64,000 bases of DNA from Streptomyces ferrugineus (lineage in GTDB: Bacteria; Actinomycetota; Actinomycetes; Streptomycetales; Streptomycetaceae). Numbering within the stretch: the first letter of the stretch is position 1; every line of letters begins with the position of its first letter. Where the stretch lies: assembly GCF_015160855.1 (NCBI RefSeq), contig NZ_CP063373.1:8407001-8471000 (forward strand), written 5' to 3'. The position numbers were made by a program, and so were the translations under genes. A model generated the notes under the pieces. It made no database searches. It saw only the letters and a list, made by a program, of their open reading frames with translations, and had not been told where the DNA came from. This document shows positions 1 through 7,446 of this stretch, in pieces.

Positions 1-135
1 GCGGCGGTCTGCCGGCATCACGGCTGGACGGAGCGGTCGGTGATCGGGCATCTGGAGTGGCAGCCGGGGAAGGTGGATCCGCGCGGGTTCACCATGGCCT
101 GGATGCGGGGGCGGATTCGGGAGCGGTTGCGGTAG
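1..135 (+). CDS. N-acetylmuramoyl-L-alanine amidase, C-terminal fragment
   Basis: Only the last 44 codons are present, read in frame 1 and ending in TAG at 133-135. The peptide contains HHGWTERSVIGHLEWQPGKV followed by DPRGF, which resembles the end of amidase_2/PGRP-type peptidoglycan amidases, where a late histidine beside an EWxPG motif helps bind the catalytic zinc. The enzyme would cut between N-acetylmuramic acid and L-alanine in the cell wall. The start, any signal peptide and the other zinc ligands lie outside the window, so the family call rests on this short tail alone. Confidence 0.6.
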   Translation, partial: AAVCRHHGWTERSVIGHLEWQPGKVDPRGFTMAWMRGRIRERLR

Positions 136-403
136 GGCGGAGGCCTCGGGTGGGTGGGGGTTCGCGTTGATGCCTGCGGCGCCTGTGCGGGTTCGGTGGG
201 GGTGCGCGTAGCGCCTGCGGGTGTTTTGTGGGTCGGGGCCGTGGCGGGGGTGTCCGTCCTCGGACCGGCGGCTGGGGTTGGGCAGGGTGCTGAGCGTTTC
301 TTGACGCCGGCCACTGCGGGCGGACACCCCCCGCCACGTCCCCTTCCCGCCGTACGCGGCTGCGGGTCCTTGGGGCCCCTGGTCACCGAGTGACAATGGC
401 CTT
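136..403. other. Intergenic region with a long-range inverted repeat
   Basis: No gene was seen in this 268-base stretch. It holds an imperfect inverted repeat: a 16-base arm at 241-256 and a 17-base arm at 321-337 that differ by one extra C, separated by 64 bases. A transcript reading through could form a long stem. Short G-rich direct repeats fill the part before it. The end of the amidase gene lies to the left and the deaminase start to the right, so it could be a terminator or leader structure. Confidence 0.4.
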
Positions 404-1306
404 GTGTCCAGCACCGATCTTTCCGCTCTCCGGCCCCGGCTTCCCTCGCCCTTGGAGGAGCTGGTGGACGAGCGGTTCGGGCGGTGTGGGGTTCGGGTGG
501 TGCTCAAGCGGGACGATCTGATCCATCCGGAGTTGGTCGGCAACAAGTGGCGCAAGCTGGCGCCGAATCTTGCGGCCGCGGATGGTCGTACCGTCGTCAC
601 CTTCGGGGGCGCCTACTCCAACCATCTGCGTGCCACGGCTGCTGCGGGGCGGCTGCTCGGGCTGTCCACGGTGGGGGTGGTGCGCGGGCAGGAGCTGGCC
701 GATCTGCCGCTCAACGCGTCGCTGGCGCGGTGTGTGGCCGACGGCATGCGGCTGCATTTCGTCGACAGGTCGACGTATCGGCGGAAGGGTGAGCCGGAGG
801 TGTTGGCGGGCATTCTGGGTGCGGCGGGGGCTGAAGGGGCCTATGTCGTGCCGGAGGGTGGGAGCAATGGCCTTGCCGTACGGGGGTGCCGGGCGCTCGG
901 TGGGGAGTTGCGTGGGCGGGCCGACGTGGTGGGGGTTGCCTGCGGTACGGGTGGGACGTTGGCGGGGCTCGCTGCCGGGCTGGGGGTCGGGCAGCGGGCG
1001 CTGGGGGTGCCCGTGCTCAAGGGGGGCTTTCTGGCCGATGAGGTGCGGGGCTTGCAGAGCGCGGCGTTCGGGGGGCCTCGGGGGGACTGGTGGCTGGACG
1101 AGCGGTTCCATTTCGGGGGGTACGCCCGTACCGCGCCCGAACTCGACGCCTTTGCCGCGGACTTCGAGGAGCGGCATGGGGTACGGGTCGAACGTCTCTA
1201 TGTCGCCAAGTTGCTGTATGGGCTTCTCGCACTGACGGAGGAAGGGGCCTTCCCGCGTGGGACGGTGCTCGCGGCGGTCGTCACCGGGGCTCCGTTCGAC
1301 GGCTGA
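404..1306 (+). CDS. PLP-dependent ACC deaminase / D-cysteine desulfhydrase family enzyme
   Basis: A 300-residue fold-type II PLP enzyme, the usual size for 1-aminocyclopropane-1-carboxylate deaminases and D-cysteine desulfhydrases. Residues 47-51 are NKWRK, the family motif whose first lysine (K48) should carry the PLP Schiff base. FGGAYSNH follows near residue 67 and a glycine-rich phosphate loop (ACGTGGTLAG) near 185. It would deaminate a small amino acid to a 2-oxo acid and ammonia, or release sulfide from D-cysteine; the substrate cannot be told from sequence. The GTG start gives the expected N-terminus, though no strong ribosome binding site precedes it. It ends 6 bases from the convergent antiporter gene. 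Confidence 0.8.
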   Translation: MSSTDLSALRPRLPSPLEELVDERFGRCGVRVVLKRDDLIHPELVGNKWRKLAPNLAAADGRTVVTFGGAYSNHLRATAAAGRLLGLSTVGVVRGQELADLPLNASLARCVADGMRLHFVDRSTYRRKGEPEVLAGILGAAGAEGAYVVPEGGSNGLAVRGCRALGGELRGRADVVGVACGTGGTLAGLAAGLGVGQRALGVPVLKGGFLADEVRGLQSAAFGGPRGDWWLDERFHFGGYARTAPELDAFAADFEERHGVRVERLYVAKLLYGLLALTEEGAFPRGTVLAAVVTGAPFDG

Positions 1307-1312
1307 GCGGCC

Positions 1313-2908
1313 TCAGTGCGCCTCCCGGTACGCCGCCGCCTCCTCCAGGTCCAGCCTGCGCAGCAGGGTGCGCAGCATCTCGTCGTCGATGTGGCGACCG
1401 TCCCGCAGCCGCACGAACACCGCGCGCTCGGCGCCGATGACCTGGCGGGACAGTCGGCGGTAGGTGTCGTCGACCGACTCGCCGGTGATGGGGTTGGCCT
1501 GGCCCAGGCGTTCCCAGACGGAGTTGCGGCGGCGCTCCAGGACGGCTCTCAGCCGGTCGGCCAGGGGGTCGGGGAGGGCGTTGCGTTCGTCGGAGAGGAG
1601 TTCCTCCAGACGTTGTTCGGCGGCGCGGGAGGCCTGGGCCTGGGCGTTCGCCTCGGCGAGGGTCACGGCATGGGCGTCGCGGCCGGGGAGTTTCAGGACG
1701 CGGATCAGCGGGGGCAGTGTGACGCCCTGGACGACCAGGGTGCCGATGACCGTGGTGAAGGTCAGGAAGAGGATGAGGTTGCGTTCGGGGAACTCCTCGC
1801 CGCCGTGCACGGTGAGCGGGATCGAGAAGGCGATGGCGAGTGAGACGACGCCTCTCATCGCGGCCCAGGAGACGACGAACGGCCCCTTCCAGGTCGGGTT
1901 CGGCTCGCGCTCCCGGATCCGCGCCGACATCATCCGCGGCAGGAACGTCGCCGGATACACCCACACGAACCGCGAGGCGACGACCACCAGGAAGACGGCG
2001 ATCGCGTACCAGGCGGCGCGGCCGCCCTCGTACTCGCCGAGGCCCTTGAGGACCACCGGCAGTTGCAGTCCGATCAGCGCGAACACCGCCGACTCCAGCA
2101 CGAACGCGACCATCTTCCACACGGCGTCCTCCTGGAGCCGGGTGGCGAAGTCGACCTCCCACGCGCGGTGGCCCAGATACAGCGCGACGACCACGACCGC
2201 CAGCACTCCGGAGGCGTGCACCTGCTCGGCGGCGGCGTACGCGACGAACGGGATCAGCAGGGAGAGCGTGTTCTGCAGCAGCGCCTCCTTCACGTGCGTG
2301 CGCAGCCAGTGGATCGGCACCATCAGCACCACCCCCACGCCGATGCCGCCGAACGCCGCGAGCAGGAACTCGCCGATGCCGCCGGCCCAGGTGGCGCCCT
2401 CCCCGACGGCGGCCGCGAGCGCCACGCGGTAGGCGGTGATCGCGGTGGCGTCGTTCACCAGGGACTCGCCCTGCAGGATCGTGGTGATCCGGGAGGGCAG
2501 CCCCACCCGGCGCGCGACCGCCGTCGCGGCGACCGCGTCCGGCGGCGCCACCACCGCGCCCAGCACCAGCGCCGCGGTCAGCGGCAGACCCGGTACGACG
2601 AGATAGGCGACCCAGCCGACGGCGATGGTCGCGAAGAGCACATAGCCGACGGACAGCAGCATCACGGGGCGCAGCTGCGCCCGCAGATCGAGATACGAGC
2701 TGTCCGTCGCCGCGCTGTGCAGCAGCGGGGGCAGCAGCAGCGGCAGGACGACATGCGGGTCGAGCGTGTAGTCGGGCACGCCCGGCAGGTACGACACCGC
2801 GAGCCCGACCGCGACGAGCAGCAGCGGCGCCGGCACGGGCGAGCGCCGCCCGGCCGCGGCCACGGCCGCGCTCCCCGCCACCAGCAACAGCAGCGGCATC
2901 ACATCCAT
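1313..2908 (-). CDS. Na+/H+ antiporter, CPA1 (NhaP-like) family
   Basis: A 531-residue membrane protein with about 12 hydrophobic segments in the first 400 residues and a charged cytoplasmic tail of roughly 120 residues. The central stretch VVAPPDAVAATAVARRVGLP, followed by ESLVNDATAI, matches the ion-binding core of CPA1 exchangers, with acidic residues in the PPDAV and ND positions. It should exchange cytoplasmic Na+ (or K+) for protons across the cell membrane, serving pH and salt homeostasis. The start chosen is the MDVMPLLLL methionine, which opens directly into the first membrane segment; an in-frame upstream ATG would add an unlikely arginine-rich leader. It is divergent from the UBP-finger gene. 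Confidence 0.9.
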   Translation of the reverse strand: MDVMPLLLLVAGSAAVAAAGRRSPVPAPLLLVAVGLAVSYLPGVPDYTLDPHVVLPLLLPPLLHSAATDSSYLDLRAQLRPVMLLSVGYVLFATIAVGWVAYLVVPGLPLTAALVLGAVVAPPDAVAATAVARRVGLPSRITTILQGESLVNDATAITAYRVALAAAVGEGATWAGGIGEFLLAAFGGIGVGVVLMVPIHWLRTHVKEALLQNTLSLLIPFVAYAAAEQVHASGVLAVVVVALYLGHRAWEVDFATRLQEDAVWKMVAFVLESAVFALIGLQLPVVLKGLGEYEGGRAAWYAIAVFLVVVASRFVWVYPATFLPRMMSARIREREPNPTWKGPFVVSWAAMRGVVSLAIAFSIPLTVHGGEEFPERNLILFLTFTTVIGTLVVQGVTLPPLIRVLKLPGRDAHAVTLAEANAQAQASRAAEQRLEELLSDERNALPDPLADRLRAVLERRRNSVWERLGQANPITGESVDDTYRRLSRQVIGAERAVFVRLRDGRHIDDEMLRTLLRRLDLEEAAAYREAH

Positions 2909-2990
2909 ACGCCTCGCCCACCCTCGCCCGTCGCCGTCGGCCCTCGGTTTTCCGCGCGAGTGTGCGCGTGGCCGTCGTAACCTGGCAATC

Positions 2991-3251
2991 ATGAAACAGT
3001 GCACGCACGCCGATGCGCTGCCGCACCCGGAACCAGGTCCGCTCAGCGAGACCTGTCCCGAGTGTCTGGCGGAGGGCCGGCACCCGGTACAGCTGCGGCT
3101 GTGCCTCAGCTGCGGTCACGTCGGCTGCTGCGACTCCTCGCCGGGACGGCACGCCACGGAGCACCACAAGGACTCCGGGCACCCGATCATGCGGACGTTC
3201 GAACCCGGCGAAGCGTGGCGCTGGTGCTTTGTCGACCACGTACTGGTGTGA
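2991..3251 (+). CDS. UBP-type zinc finger protein
   Basis: An 86-residue protein consisting almost wholly of a ZnF-UBP domain. Conserved ligands are visible as CTH near the N-terminus, CPEC at about 22-25, CLSCGHVGCCD at about 38-48, then HATEH and GHP histidines. In eukaryotes this fold binds the free C-terminus of ubiquitin; actinobacteria carry stand-alone copies of unknown role, perhaps binding a protein C-terminus. It is transcribed away from the antiporter gene across an 82-base gap and sits ahead of the sigH operon. Function beyond zinc binding is unknown. Confidence 0.85.
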   Translation: MKQCTHADALPHPEPGPLSETCPECLAEGRHPVQLRLCLSCGHVGCCDSSPGRHATEHHKDSGHPIMRTFEPGEAWRWCFVDHVLV

Positions 3252-3521
3252 CGGCGACGTACGCTGGACGACTGGGGATCCGGACGGTTCGACCGTCTGA
3301 CGTCTGGGTACGTCAAACCGGCGCGCGCTCTTCCCAATTGGGCCCGCAAACCCTCTAGCCACGGAGCGTATCCGTGTGTTTACTATGAGTGACAGCAAGG
3401 GGTTGGGGTCCTGGGGACAGGAAAGTTAAGAGCGCGATAGCGTCACCGCTGAACCACACATCGCGTTACCCCGGGGGGCAACCCTCGGCCCCGAAAAGCT
3501 TGTACCACCTTGGAGGTGAGG
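3252..3521. promoter_or_regulatory. Leader and promoter region of the anti-sigma/sigH operon
   Basis: This 270-base stretch contains no convincing gene. It should hold the promoters of the downstream anti-sigma factor and sigma factor genes. An AT-richer patch (gtgtttactatgag near 3374-3387) stands out against the G+C-rich background. I could not match a sigma-B-type promoter (GTTT plus GGGTAT at the usual spacing) with confidence. A strong GGAGG ribosome binding site at 3512-3516 precedes the GTG start at 3522. Confidence 0.4.
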
Positions 3522-3935
3522 GTGTCCCAGATCGCAGGCGAGCCCGCGACCCAGGACTTCGTGGAAGTCCGGCTGCCGGCCGCGGGTGCCTACCTGTCGG
3601 TGCTGCGTACGGCGACTGCCGGCCTCGCGGCCCGTTTGGACTTCACCCTCGACGAGATCGAGGACCTGCGCATCGCGGTGGACGAGGCCTGCGCGATCCT
3701 GCTCCAGCAGGCCGTGCCCGGCTCGGTGCTCAGCTGTGTCTTCCGACTCGTCGACGACTCGCTCGAGGTCACCGTCTCGGCGCCGACCACGGACGGCCAC
3801 GCCCCCTCCAGGGACACCTTCGCCTGGACCGTCCTGTCCGCCCTCGCGGGCAAGGTCTCCTCCGCCGTCGACGAGGACAAAACCGTTTCGATCAGCCTCT
3901 ACAAACAGCGCGGCGCGGGACCCGGGCCGGCGTGA
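3522..3935 (+). CDS. rsbH: Anti-sigma factor, RsbW-like serine kinase (partner of SigH)
   Basis: A 137-residue GHKL-type ATPase-fold protein. The segment DEIEDLRIAVDEACAILLQQ (about 45-64) resembles the N-box helix of RsbW/SpoIIAB anti-sigma factors. Such proteins bind and hold a SigB-family sigma factor and can phosphorylate an anti-anti-sigma factor. The GTG at 3522 is chosen because GGAGG lies 5 bases upstream. Its stop overlaps the sigma factor GTG start (GTGA at 3932-3935), so the two are translationally coupled, which fits the anti-sigma/sigma pairing known for S. coelicolor RsbH (PrsH) and SigH. No partner anti-anti-sigma gene lies beside it here. Confidence 0.85.
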   Translation: MSQIAGEPATQDFVEVRLPAAGAYLSVLRTATAGLAARLDFTLDEIEDLRIAVDEACAILLQQAVPGSVLSCVFRLVDDSLEVTVSAPTTDGHAPSRDTFAWTVLSALAGKVSSAVDEDKTVSISLYKQRGAGPGPA

Positions 3936-5104
3936 GGAACGGGGACGGGCCGGTGCGGGACGAAGAGCGCGGCACACGGGAGCTGCCGGACACTGCCCCC
4001 TGCTCGGGCGGAGCCGAGAGTCCGGGGGCGGGCCCGAGCGGTTCCCTACGCATGGTGGACGGCATCGACGCCATCCCCGAGCAGGCCCGGCCGCACCCGG
4101 AGGACGACTCCACGGAGGCCGGCTTCCCGGGCGACGGACGTCAGGACGAAGGTGCCGTGCAGGGCGCGCCTCTGGGCGGGCGGATCGGGGTCTCCCCAGT
4201 CCATGAGGGTCCCCCCGCTCGAGCGAAGCCGAGAGTGGGGGCGGAGGCGAGGGCTCGGGAGAGGGCGACGGGCGGGACGATGAGCGAGCACGAGCGATAC
4301 GCCGAAGAGGCGATGGGCGCGCACAGTGCGCAGGCCACTCAGCACGATCCGCAGGACCGCAGCGGGGCACGCGCCATGTTCCTCGAGCTGCGCACGCTGA
4401 AGGACGGCAGCCCGGAGTACGCGGAGCTGCGCAACCAGCTGGTCCGGATGCATCTGCCGCTCGTCGAGCATCTCGCGCGCCGCTTCCGCAACCGCGGTGA
4501 GCCGCTGGACGACCTGACCCAGGTCGCCACCATCGGCCTGATCAAGTCGGTCGACCGGTTCGACCCGGACCGCGGTGTGGAGTTCTCGACGTACGCCACC
4601 CCCACGGTCGTCGGCGAGATCAAGCGGCACTTCCGCGACAAGGGCTGGGCGGTGCGCGTCCCGCGCAGGCTCCAGGAACTGCGTCTCGCCCTGACCACGG
4701 CCACGGCGGAGCTGTCCCAGCAGCACGGCCGCTCCCCCACGGTCCATGAGCTCGCCGAGAAGCTGTCCATCTCGGAGGAGGAGGTCCTGGAGGGCCTGGA
4801 GTCCGCCAACGCGTACTCCACGCTGTCCCTGGACGTCCCCGACACCGACGACGAGTCCCCCGCGGTCGCGGACACCCTCGGAGCGGAGGACGAGGCGCTG
4901 GAGGGCGTCGAGTACCGCGAGTCCCTCAAGCCGCTCCTGGAGGATCTCCCTCCCCGTGAGAAGCGCATCCTCCTGCTGCGCTTCTTCGGCAACATGACCC
5001 AGTCGCAGATCGCGCAGGAGGTGGGCATCTCCCAGATGCACGTCTCCCGACTGCTGGCGCGCACGCTGGCGCAGCTCCGGGAGAAGCTGCTGGTGGAGGA
5101 GTGA
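3932..5104 (+). CDS. sigH: SigB-family stress sigma factor SigH, long form
   Basis: A 390-residue reading frame whose last 260 or so residues form a complete SigB/F/G-type sigma-70 factor: region 2 (DDLTQVATIGLIKSVDRFDP and EFSTYATPTVVGEIKRHFRD), region 3, and a region 4 helix-turn-helix (MTQSQIAQEVGISQMHVSRL). About 115 residues of acidic, low-complexity sequence precede it. The GTG at 3932 overlaps the anti-sigma stop codon, but further in-frame starts exist at GTG 3953, ATG 4052 and ATG 4280; the last gives a 274-residue core sigma factor. Several SigH products of different length are described in S. coelicolor, so more than one start may be used. A Streptomyces palindromic repeat (4202-4241) is embedded in the N-terminal extension without breaking the frame. 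Confidence 0.85.
   Translation: MRNGDGPVRDEERGTRELPDTAPCSGGAESPGAGPSGSLRMVDGIDAIPEQARPHPEDDSTEAGFPGDGRQDEGAVQGAPLGGRIGVSPVHEGPPARAKPRVGAEARARERATGGTMSEHERYAEEAMGAHSAQATQHDPQDRSGARAMFLELRTLKDGSPEYAELRNQLVRMHLPLVEHLARRFRNRGEPLDDLTQVATIGLIKSVDRFDPDRGVEFSTYATPTVVGEIKRHFRDKGWAVRVPRRLQELRLALTTATAELSQQHGRSPTVHELAEKLSISEEEVLEGLESANAYSTLSLDVPDTDDESPAVADTLGAEDEALEGVEYRESLKPLLEDLPPREKRILLLRFFGNMTQSQIAQEVGISQMHVSRLLARTLAQLREKLLVEE
4202..4241. repeat. Streptomyces palindromic repeat inside the sigH coding region
   Basis: The bases CCCCCGCTC at 4212-4220 and GAGTGGGGG at 4233-4241 form a stem (one G-T pair) around the loop gagcgaagccga. From memory, this motif (CCCCGCTCGAGCGAAGCCGAGAGTGGGG type) recurs in intergenic DNA of many Streptomyces. 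Here it lies within the long-form N-terminal extension of SigH, 38 bases upstream of the ATG 4280 internal start. Confidence 0.6.
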
Positions 5105-5141
5105 CGGCCCTTCGGCGCCGGGGACTACTGCCGGGGACTGC

Positions 5142-5591
5142 TTACTGCTGCTGATCCGACGCGTTGCCGGGCCCTCGGATTCCGAGGGCCCGGGTCGTCG
5201 CCGGGTTGATCAGGAGCACGAGCGTGGCGATCGAGACCGCGGCGATCGCGATCCCCGCCGGAATGGCCATGCTGTCCGCCTGCAACAGGCTGTAGGCCAC
5301 CGGCAGCGCCATGATCTGTGTGATGACGGACGGCCCCCGGCTCCAGCCGCGCCGGCCGAACAGTCCCCGCGCGGCGATCAACGGCAGCAGGGCGAGGGCG
5401 ACCAGGGTCACACCCAGGGTGACGGCCTGCTGCCGATCGTCCGGCTCCCCGGCCAGCCCCATCACGAGCACCCAGACTCCCCCGACGGCGAGCGCCACAC
5501 CTTCCAGAGCGGTCAACAACGCCGCATAGGTCAGCCGCCGCGGGCGCGGATCGGCGGTTTCCGGGGTGGCGGGGCTCTGCTCCTTGGTCAC
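5142..5591 (-). CDS. Small integral membrane protein
   Basis: A 149-residue protein with four hydrophobic segments: about 20-45 (LLTALEGVALAVGGVWVLVM), 58-80, 90-108 and 112-135. No catalytic motif is visible and I do not recognise a named family beyond conserved Streptomyces membrane proteins. The start is uncertain: the GTG at 5591 (VTKEQS) sits right after GGG with no clear ribosome binding site, while an upstream GTG at 5648 would add 19 residues. It converges on sigH, leaving 37 bases, and is divergent from the diacylglycerol kinase gene. Confidence 0.65.
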   Translation of the reverse strand: MTKEQSPATPETADPRPRRLTYAALLTALEGVALAVGGVWVLVMGLAGEPDDRQQAVTLGVTLVALALLPLIAARGLFGRRGWSRGPSVITQIMALPVAYSLLQADSMAIPAGIAIAAVSIATLVLLINPATTRALGIRGPGNASDQQQ

Positions 5592-5716
5592 CCCTGAAGG
5601 GTAGCCCTCCACGAAAAGCCGACGCGGTCGCCTCGTGCTGAGGCTCACGCCCCATCTCTTACTTGATCCCTACCTCGACCTGTGCCCGGTACCCCCCAGT
5701 AGGTACGCTGCAACTC

Positions 5717-6685
5717 ATGCGTGCACTTCTCGTGGTCAATCCGGCGGCAACCACCACAAGCGCACGTACGCGCGATGTCCTGATCCATGCGCTCGCCAGC
5801 GAGATGAAGCTGGAGGCCGTCACCACCGAATACCGGGGCCACGCTCGCGACCTCGGCCGGCAGGCGGCGGAGAGCGACGACATCGACCTGGTCGTGGCCC
5901 TCGGCGGCGACGGCACCGTGAACGAGGTCGTCAACGGCCTGCTGCACGCCGGCCCCGACCCGGGGCACCTCCCCGGTCTGGCCATGGTCCCCGGCGGCTC
6001 CACCAATGTCTTCGCCCGCGCCCTGGGCCTGCCGAACGACCCGGTGGAAGCCACCGGCGCCCTCCTGGACGCACTGCGCGACGGCAGTGAGCGCACGGTC
6101 GGGCTGGGCCTGACCTCCGGCACCCCGGGCACGGACGACGAGGCGGTCCCGCCCCGCTGGTTCCTCTTCAACGCGGGGCTCGGCTTCGACGCGGGTGTGG
6201 TGGGACGTGTGGAGCAGCAGCGCGAACGCGGCCGGAAATCCACACACGCCCTCTACCTCCGCCAGGCGGTGCGCCAGTTCCTGGGCGAGCCCAACCGCCG
6301 GCACGGCACGATCACCCTGGATCGGCCGGGCGAGGACCCGGTGACCGATTTGGTGCTGTCCATAGTCTGCAACACCGCTCCGTGGACGTATCTGGGCAAT
6401 CGTCCGGTGTACGCGGCGCCTAAGGCCTCGTTCGATACGGGCCTCGACGTACTCGGTCTCAGCCGTATGTCCACGGTCGCGGTTGCCCGGTATGCGACCC
6501 AGTTGCTCACTTCGTCCCCCGAGCGCGGGGCCCATGGCAAGCATGCGGTCACACTCCACGACCTTGACCAGTTCACCTTGCATTCGAAGGTCCCGTTGCC
6601 CCTTCAGATGGACGGCGACCACCTCGGGCTGCGTACGAGCGTGACGTTCACAGGCGTACGCCGTGCACTGCGTGTGATTGTGTGA
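5717..6685 (+). CDS. Diacylglycerol kinase family lipid kinase
   Basis: A 322-residue protein of the DAGK/sphingosine kinase family. It begins with the nucleotide-binding strand MRALLVVNPAA, has the signature ALGGDGTVNEVVNGL at about 71-85 and PGGSTNVFARALG at about 97-109, and ends with the beta-sandwich domain. These enzymes phosphorylate diacylglycerol or a related lipid with ATP at the inner face of the membrane, recycling lipid for phospholipid synthesis. The ATG at 5717 is preferred to an upstream one because the family N-terminus begins there. It precedes wblE in the same orientation but is separated by 319 bases. Confidence 0.88.
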   Translation: MRALLVVNPAATTTSARTRDVLIHALASEMKLEAVTTEYRGHARDLGRQAAESDDIDLVVALGGDGTVNEVVNGLLHAGPDPGHLPGLAMVPGGSTNVFARALGLPNDPVEATGALLDALRDGSERTVGLGLTSGTPGTDDEAVPPRWFLFNAGLGFDAGVVGRVEQQRERGRKSTHALYLRQAVRQFLGEPNRRHGTITLDRPGEDPVTDLVLSIVCNTAPWTYLGNRPVYAAPKASFDTGLDVLGLSRMSTVAVARYATQLLTSSPERGAHGKHAVTLHDLDQFTLHSKVPLPLQMDGDHLGLRTSVTFTGVRRALRVIV

Positions 6686-7004
6686 GCGGAACGGGCTAAA
6701 GTCCTTTCACTCGAACGTTTAGGCCAGGATCCACCCCATGGAAGTACGGCTGTGACCTAGTCGACACCGAGGAATCAAAAAAAACTTTCCGGAAGGGGTT
6801 GTATCCGTCGCTGAGGTTTGCGAGTCTCTACGTGGCGATCGGGACGGCCCGCAACACCGGCCTCCACTGATCACCGGAACCCCTCTTCAACTCACAGGAC
6901 CTCGTCAGGGAACCTGACGGTCGGCCCTTCACTTGTTGAGGGATTCGTGAAAGCGTTCACATTCACAAGCAATCAGCATGTAATACCAAGGAGAGGTAGC
7001 AGCC
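6686..7004 (+). promoter_or_regulatory. Long leader/promoter region of wblE
   Basis: No gene was seen in this 319-base gap. It is notably less G+C-rich than its surroundings and includes a run of A (about 6776-6784) after GGAAT at 6771-6775. A GTT follows at 6798-6800 but the 22-base spacing is too long for a standard sigma-R promoter (18). A strong AAGGAG lies upstream of the wblE ATG. A long untranslated leader with several promoters would be usual for a whiB-like gene. Confidence 0.5.
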
Positions 7005-7262
7005 ATGGACTGGCGTCACAACGCCGTTTGCCGCGAGGAAGACCCCGAGCTCTTCTTCCCCATCGGCAACACCGGTCCTGCGCTGCTGCAGATCGAGGAA
7101 GCCAAGGCCGTCTGCCGTCGCTGCCCGGTTATCGAGCAGTGCCTGCAGTGGGCGCTCGAGTCCGGTCAGGACTCCGGCGTCTGGGGTGGTCTCAGCGAGG
7201 ACGAGCGCCGCGCCATGAAGCGCCGCGCCGCCCGCAACCGGGCCCGTCAGGCCTCCGCCTGA
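7005..7262 (+). CDS. wblE: WhiB-like iron-sulfur transcription factor WblE
   Basis: An 85-residue WhiB-like protein. The four cluster-binding cysteines are C9, then CxxC (CRRC at 37-40) and C46 (EQC), the usual C-Xn-C-X2-C-X5-C pattern. The GVWGG turn follows at about 60-64, with a basic tail (KRRAARNRARQ) for DNA contact. WhiB-like proteins bind a 4Fe-4S cluster sensitive to oxygen or nitric oxide and contact the sigma-70 region 4 of RNA polymerase. Length and neighbours match WblE (the WhiB1-like group). It has a good AAGGAG ribosome binding site and a terminator hairpin at 7388-7412. Confidence 0.93.
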   Translation: MDWRHNAVCREEDPELFFPIGNTGPALLQIEEAKAVCRRCPVIEQCLQWALESGQDSGVWGGLSEDERRAMKRRAARNRARQASA

Positions 7263-7387
7263 CACACCCGCCCCGCTAAAACAGCCTGAGCTTGGCGGCG
7301 CGTACAGCGAGTACGCATCTCCCGCCCCCGAGCCGCAGCGCGCAGTACCCCCGATGCGCGGCAAATGCCGGCAACGAGCATGTTGGG

Positions 7388-7412
7388 CCCCAGCCCCCTG
7401 AACGGGCTGGGG
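7388..7412. terminator. Bidirectional hairpin between wblE and histidine kinase gene
   Basis: CCCCAGCCC at 7388-7396 pairs perfectly with GGGCTGGGG at 7404-7412 around a 7-base loop, and CTCTTT follows on the + strand. It lies between two convergent genes and can serve both. Confidence 0.7.
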
Positions 7413-7446
7413 CTCTTTGCTGTCCAGGGACCGCCCCGCGTCCGCC

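Noticed and set aside
1281..3398. Very long open frames opposite the antiporter gene and similar ones opposite dasABC, the GH3 gene, nrdA and most cluster genes
   Set aside because: They are the frame shadows expected in 72% G+C DNA, with arginine/proline/glycine-rich low-complexity translations and no family motifs.
6771..6800. GGAAT...GTT before wblE as a sigma-R promoter
   Set aside because: The spacing is 22 bases, not the required 18.
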